NCBI RefSeq assembly: GCF_003947415.1
Contig: NZ_QHKL01000011.1
Location: 62,001 to 126,000, forward strand
Length of the DNA: 64,000 nucleotides
Source: Amycolatopsis sp. WAC 01376
GTDB taxonomy: Bacteria; Actinomycetota; Actinomycetes; Mycobacteriales; Pseudonocardiaceae
Direction: 5' to 3'
The position numbers were made by a program, and so were the translations under genes. Under the pieces are notes generated by a model that was not told the DNA's origin, did no database searches, and was given only the letters and a program-made list of their open reading frames with translations. Positions 62,812-64,000 of the stretch are shown here, piece by piece. Within the stretch, counting starts at the first letter, position 1; the number at the start of each line of letters is the position of its first letter.

Positions 62812-63579
62812 GTGCCCGGTCCGATCCAGTCCATCGAGCGCGCCGCCGCGATCCTGCGGTTGCTGGCGCGCGGTTCGGGGCGTCTGGGGGTCGGCGAGAT
62901 CGCCGATTCCCTCGAACTCGCCAAGGGAACGGCGCACGGGATCCTGCGCACCCTGCAAGGGGTCGGCTTTGTCGAACAAGACCGCGACACCGGGAAATAC
63001 CAACTGGGCGCGGCGCTGCTGCATCTCGGCACGAGCTACCTCGACGTCAACGAACTCCGGTCTCGCGCGATCAACTGGGCCGACGCGCTGGCCGCGCGCA
63101 GCGGTGAAGCCGTCCGGATCGGCGCGCCGCTGGAAGGCCGGGTCCTGGTGGTACACCACGTGTTCCGGCCCGACGACAGCCTGCAAACCCTCGACGTCGG
63201 CACGCTTCTTCCGTTGCACGCGACGGCGCTCGGAAAAGTACTTCTGGCCTACGACACCGGTCTCGTGGCATCGTTGCGCAGCGGCGGACCGGAGGCCTAC
63301 ACCCGCCGGACCCTGGTCACCCAGACGGCGATCAAACGTGCCTGTGGCAAGGTGCGCGAGGCGGGCTGGGCGAGTGAGAACGGCGAGATGATCACCGGCG
63401 AGGCCGGGATAGCTGCGCCGATCCGCGGCCACGGCGGCATCGTGGTCGGCGCGATCGGGGTCTCCGGCGCGACGGAACGGATCTGTGAAGCCGACGGCAG
63501 CCCGATCCCGCGGCTGCTCGGCCACGTACGCGACGCGGCACGGGCGGTCTCCCGCGATCTCGGCGCGTCCCGATGGTGA
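62812..63579 (+). CDS. IclR-family regulator, GylR-like
   Basis: 255 residues from GTG at 62812 (MPGPIQSIERAAAILRLL). Winged helix about 8-70 (LGVGEIADSLELAKGTAHGILRTL), ligand domain with VGTLLPLHATALGKVLLA and the C-terminal GEMITGEAGIAAPI of the family. Divergent from glpF, as gylR is in Streptomyces; expected to repress the glycerol genes and itself, with glycerol 3-phosphate as inducer (by analogy). A second glycerol kinase gene follows 13 bp downstream. Confidence 0.92.
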   Translation: MPGPIQSIERAAAILRLLARGSGRLGVGEIADSLELAKGTAHGILRTLQGVGFVEQDRDTGKYQLGAALLHLGTSYLDVNELRSRAINWADALAARSGEAVRIGAPLEGRVLVVHHVFRPDDSLQTLDVGTLLPLHATALGKVLLAYDTGLVASLRSGGPEAYTRRTLVTQTAIKRACGKVREAGWASENGEMITGEAGIAAPIRGHGGIVVGAIGVSGATERICEADGSPIPRLLGHVRDAARAVSRDLGASRW

Positions 63580-63592
63580 TGGAGGTGCTCGC

Positions 63593-64000
63593 GTGGTCCA
63601 GCGCTACGTGATGTCGATCGACCAGGGCACCACCTCGACGCGGTGCATCCTGTTCGACGCGCGCGGCAGGCTGGTCTCGGTCGCGCAGCGCGAACACCAG
63701 CAGCACTTCCCCCGGCCAGGCTGGGTCGAGCACGACGCGACCGAGATCTGGCGCAACGTCGGCCGGATCGTGCCGCAGGCGCTGGCCGACGCCGGCGTCG
63801 AACCGGCACAGGTGGTCGGCCTCGGAATCGCGAACCAGCGCGAGACGACGGTGCTGTGGGATCGGCACACCGGCAATCCGGTCGGGCGCGCGATCGTCTG
63901 GCAGGACACCCGCACCGACGCGATGCTCGAACACCTCGCCCGCGAGCCGGGCGCCGACCGCGTCCGGCGGCTGTGCGGACTGCCGCTGGCCACGTACTTC
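63593..64000 (+). CDS. Second glycerol kinase, 3' end outside window
   Basis: 136 codons visible, running off the right edge. Start GTG at 63593 with GGAGGT 6 bases upstream; ATG at 63611 is an alternative. The sequence (SIDQGTTSTRCILFD, GWVEHDATEIW, IANQRETTVLWD, IVWQDTRTD) follows the same FGGY family as glpK, at perhaps half to two-thirds identity over this part. Co-transcription with the IclR gene is likely. It could be a true second glycerol kinase or one for a related polyol. Confidence 0.9.
   Translation, partial: MVQRYVMSIDQGTTSTRCILFDARGRLVSVAQREHQQHFPRPGWVEHDATEIWRNVGRIVPQALADAGVEPAQVVGLGIANQRETTVLWDRHTGNPVGRAIVWQDTRTDAMLEHLAREPGADRVRRLCGLPLATYF

Overview
The window is high-GC DNA from a filamentous actinomycete. 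The gene content (actinobacterial mce locus, several PucR-type regulators, an iterative lipid-type polyketide synthase, a gyl-like glycerol operon with an IclR regulator) and the abundance of long perfect hairpins between genes point to the Pseudonocardiaceae, most likely Amycolatopsis or a close relative. The genus is an inference from recalled features, not a database match.

Layout, left to right. 1-5092: two adjacent paralogous Ser/Thr protein kinases (the first cut by the window edge) and a copper-type P1B ATPase. 5537-10817: two related secreted proteins of a family I associate with the DUF6801 label, a lipoprotein, a secreted lipase and a GtrA-like membrane protein. 10887-17727: four paralogous PucR-type regulators with an alpha/beta hydrolase among them. 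17734-18054: a row of four unrelated perfect hairpins. 18097-28024: a complete mce lipid-uptake operon read leftward (secreted protein, two YrbE permeases, MceA-F, two Mce-associated proteins), followed by a third DUF6801-like protein with a long Thr/Pro linker. 30205-32000: a DrrAB-like ABC exporter.

32148-46804 is the most distinctive region. A leftward operon encodes an NMO/ER-like-KS-AT-ACP-KR megasynthase, a KS-AT-DH megasynthase with a degenerate PPTase-like tail, a free ACP, an alpha/beta hydrolase and a GT1 glycosyltransferase. Across an AT-richer divergent promoter region lies an SDR and an aldo/keto-reductase-fold protein that has lost all four catalytic residues. Together they look like an orphan 'secondary lipid' synthase making a long reduced acyl chain that is released and glycosylated.

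46972-64000 is a mosaic of small regulator/enzyme pairs: MFS plus TetR (TetR apparently starting at CTG inside the MFS stop), FAD monooxygenase plus divergent TetR, secreted GH3 beta-glucosidase, NmrA-like oxidoreductase, AsnC regulator with divergent MFS, Rrf2 regulator with divergent NAD(P)-binding protein. It ends with the glycerol module: glpF-glpK-glpD leftward, and a divergent IclR regulator followed by a second glycerol kinase cut by the right edge. No rRNA, tRNA, CRISPR array, insertion sequence or phage gene was seen.
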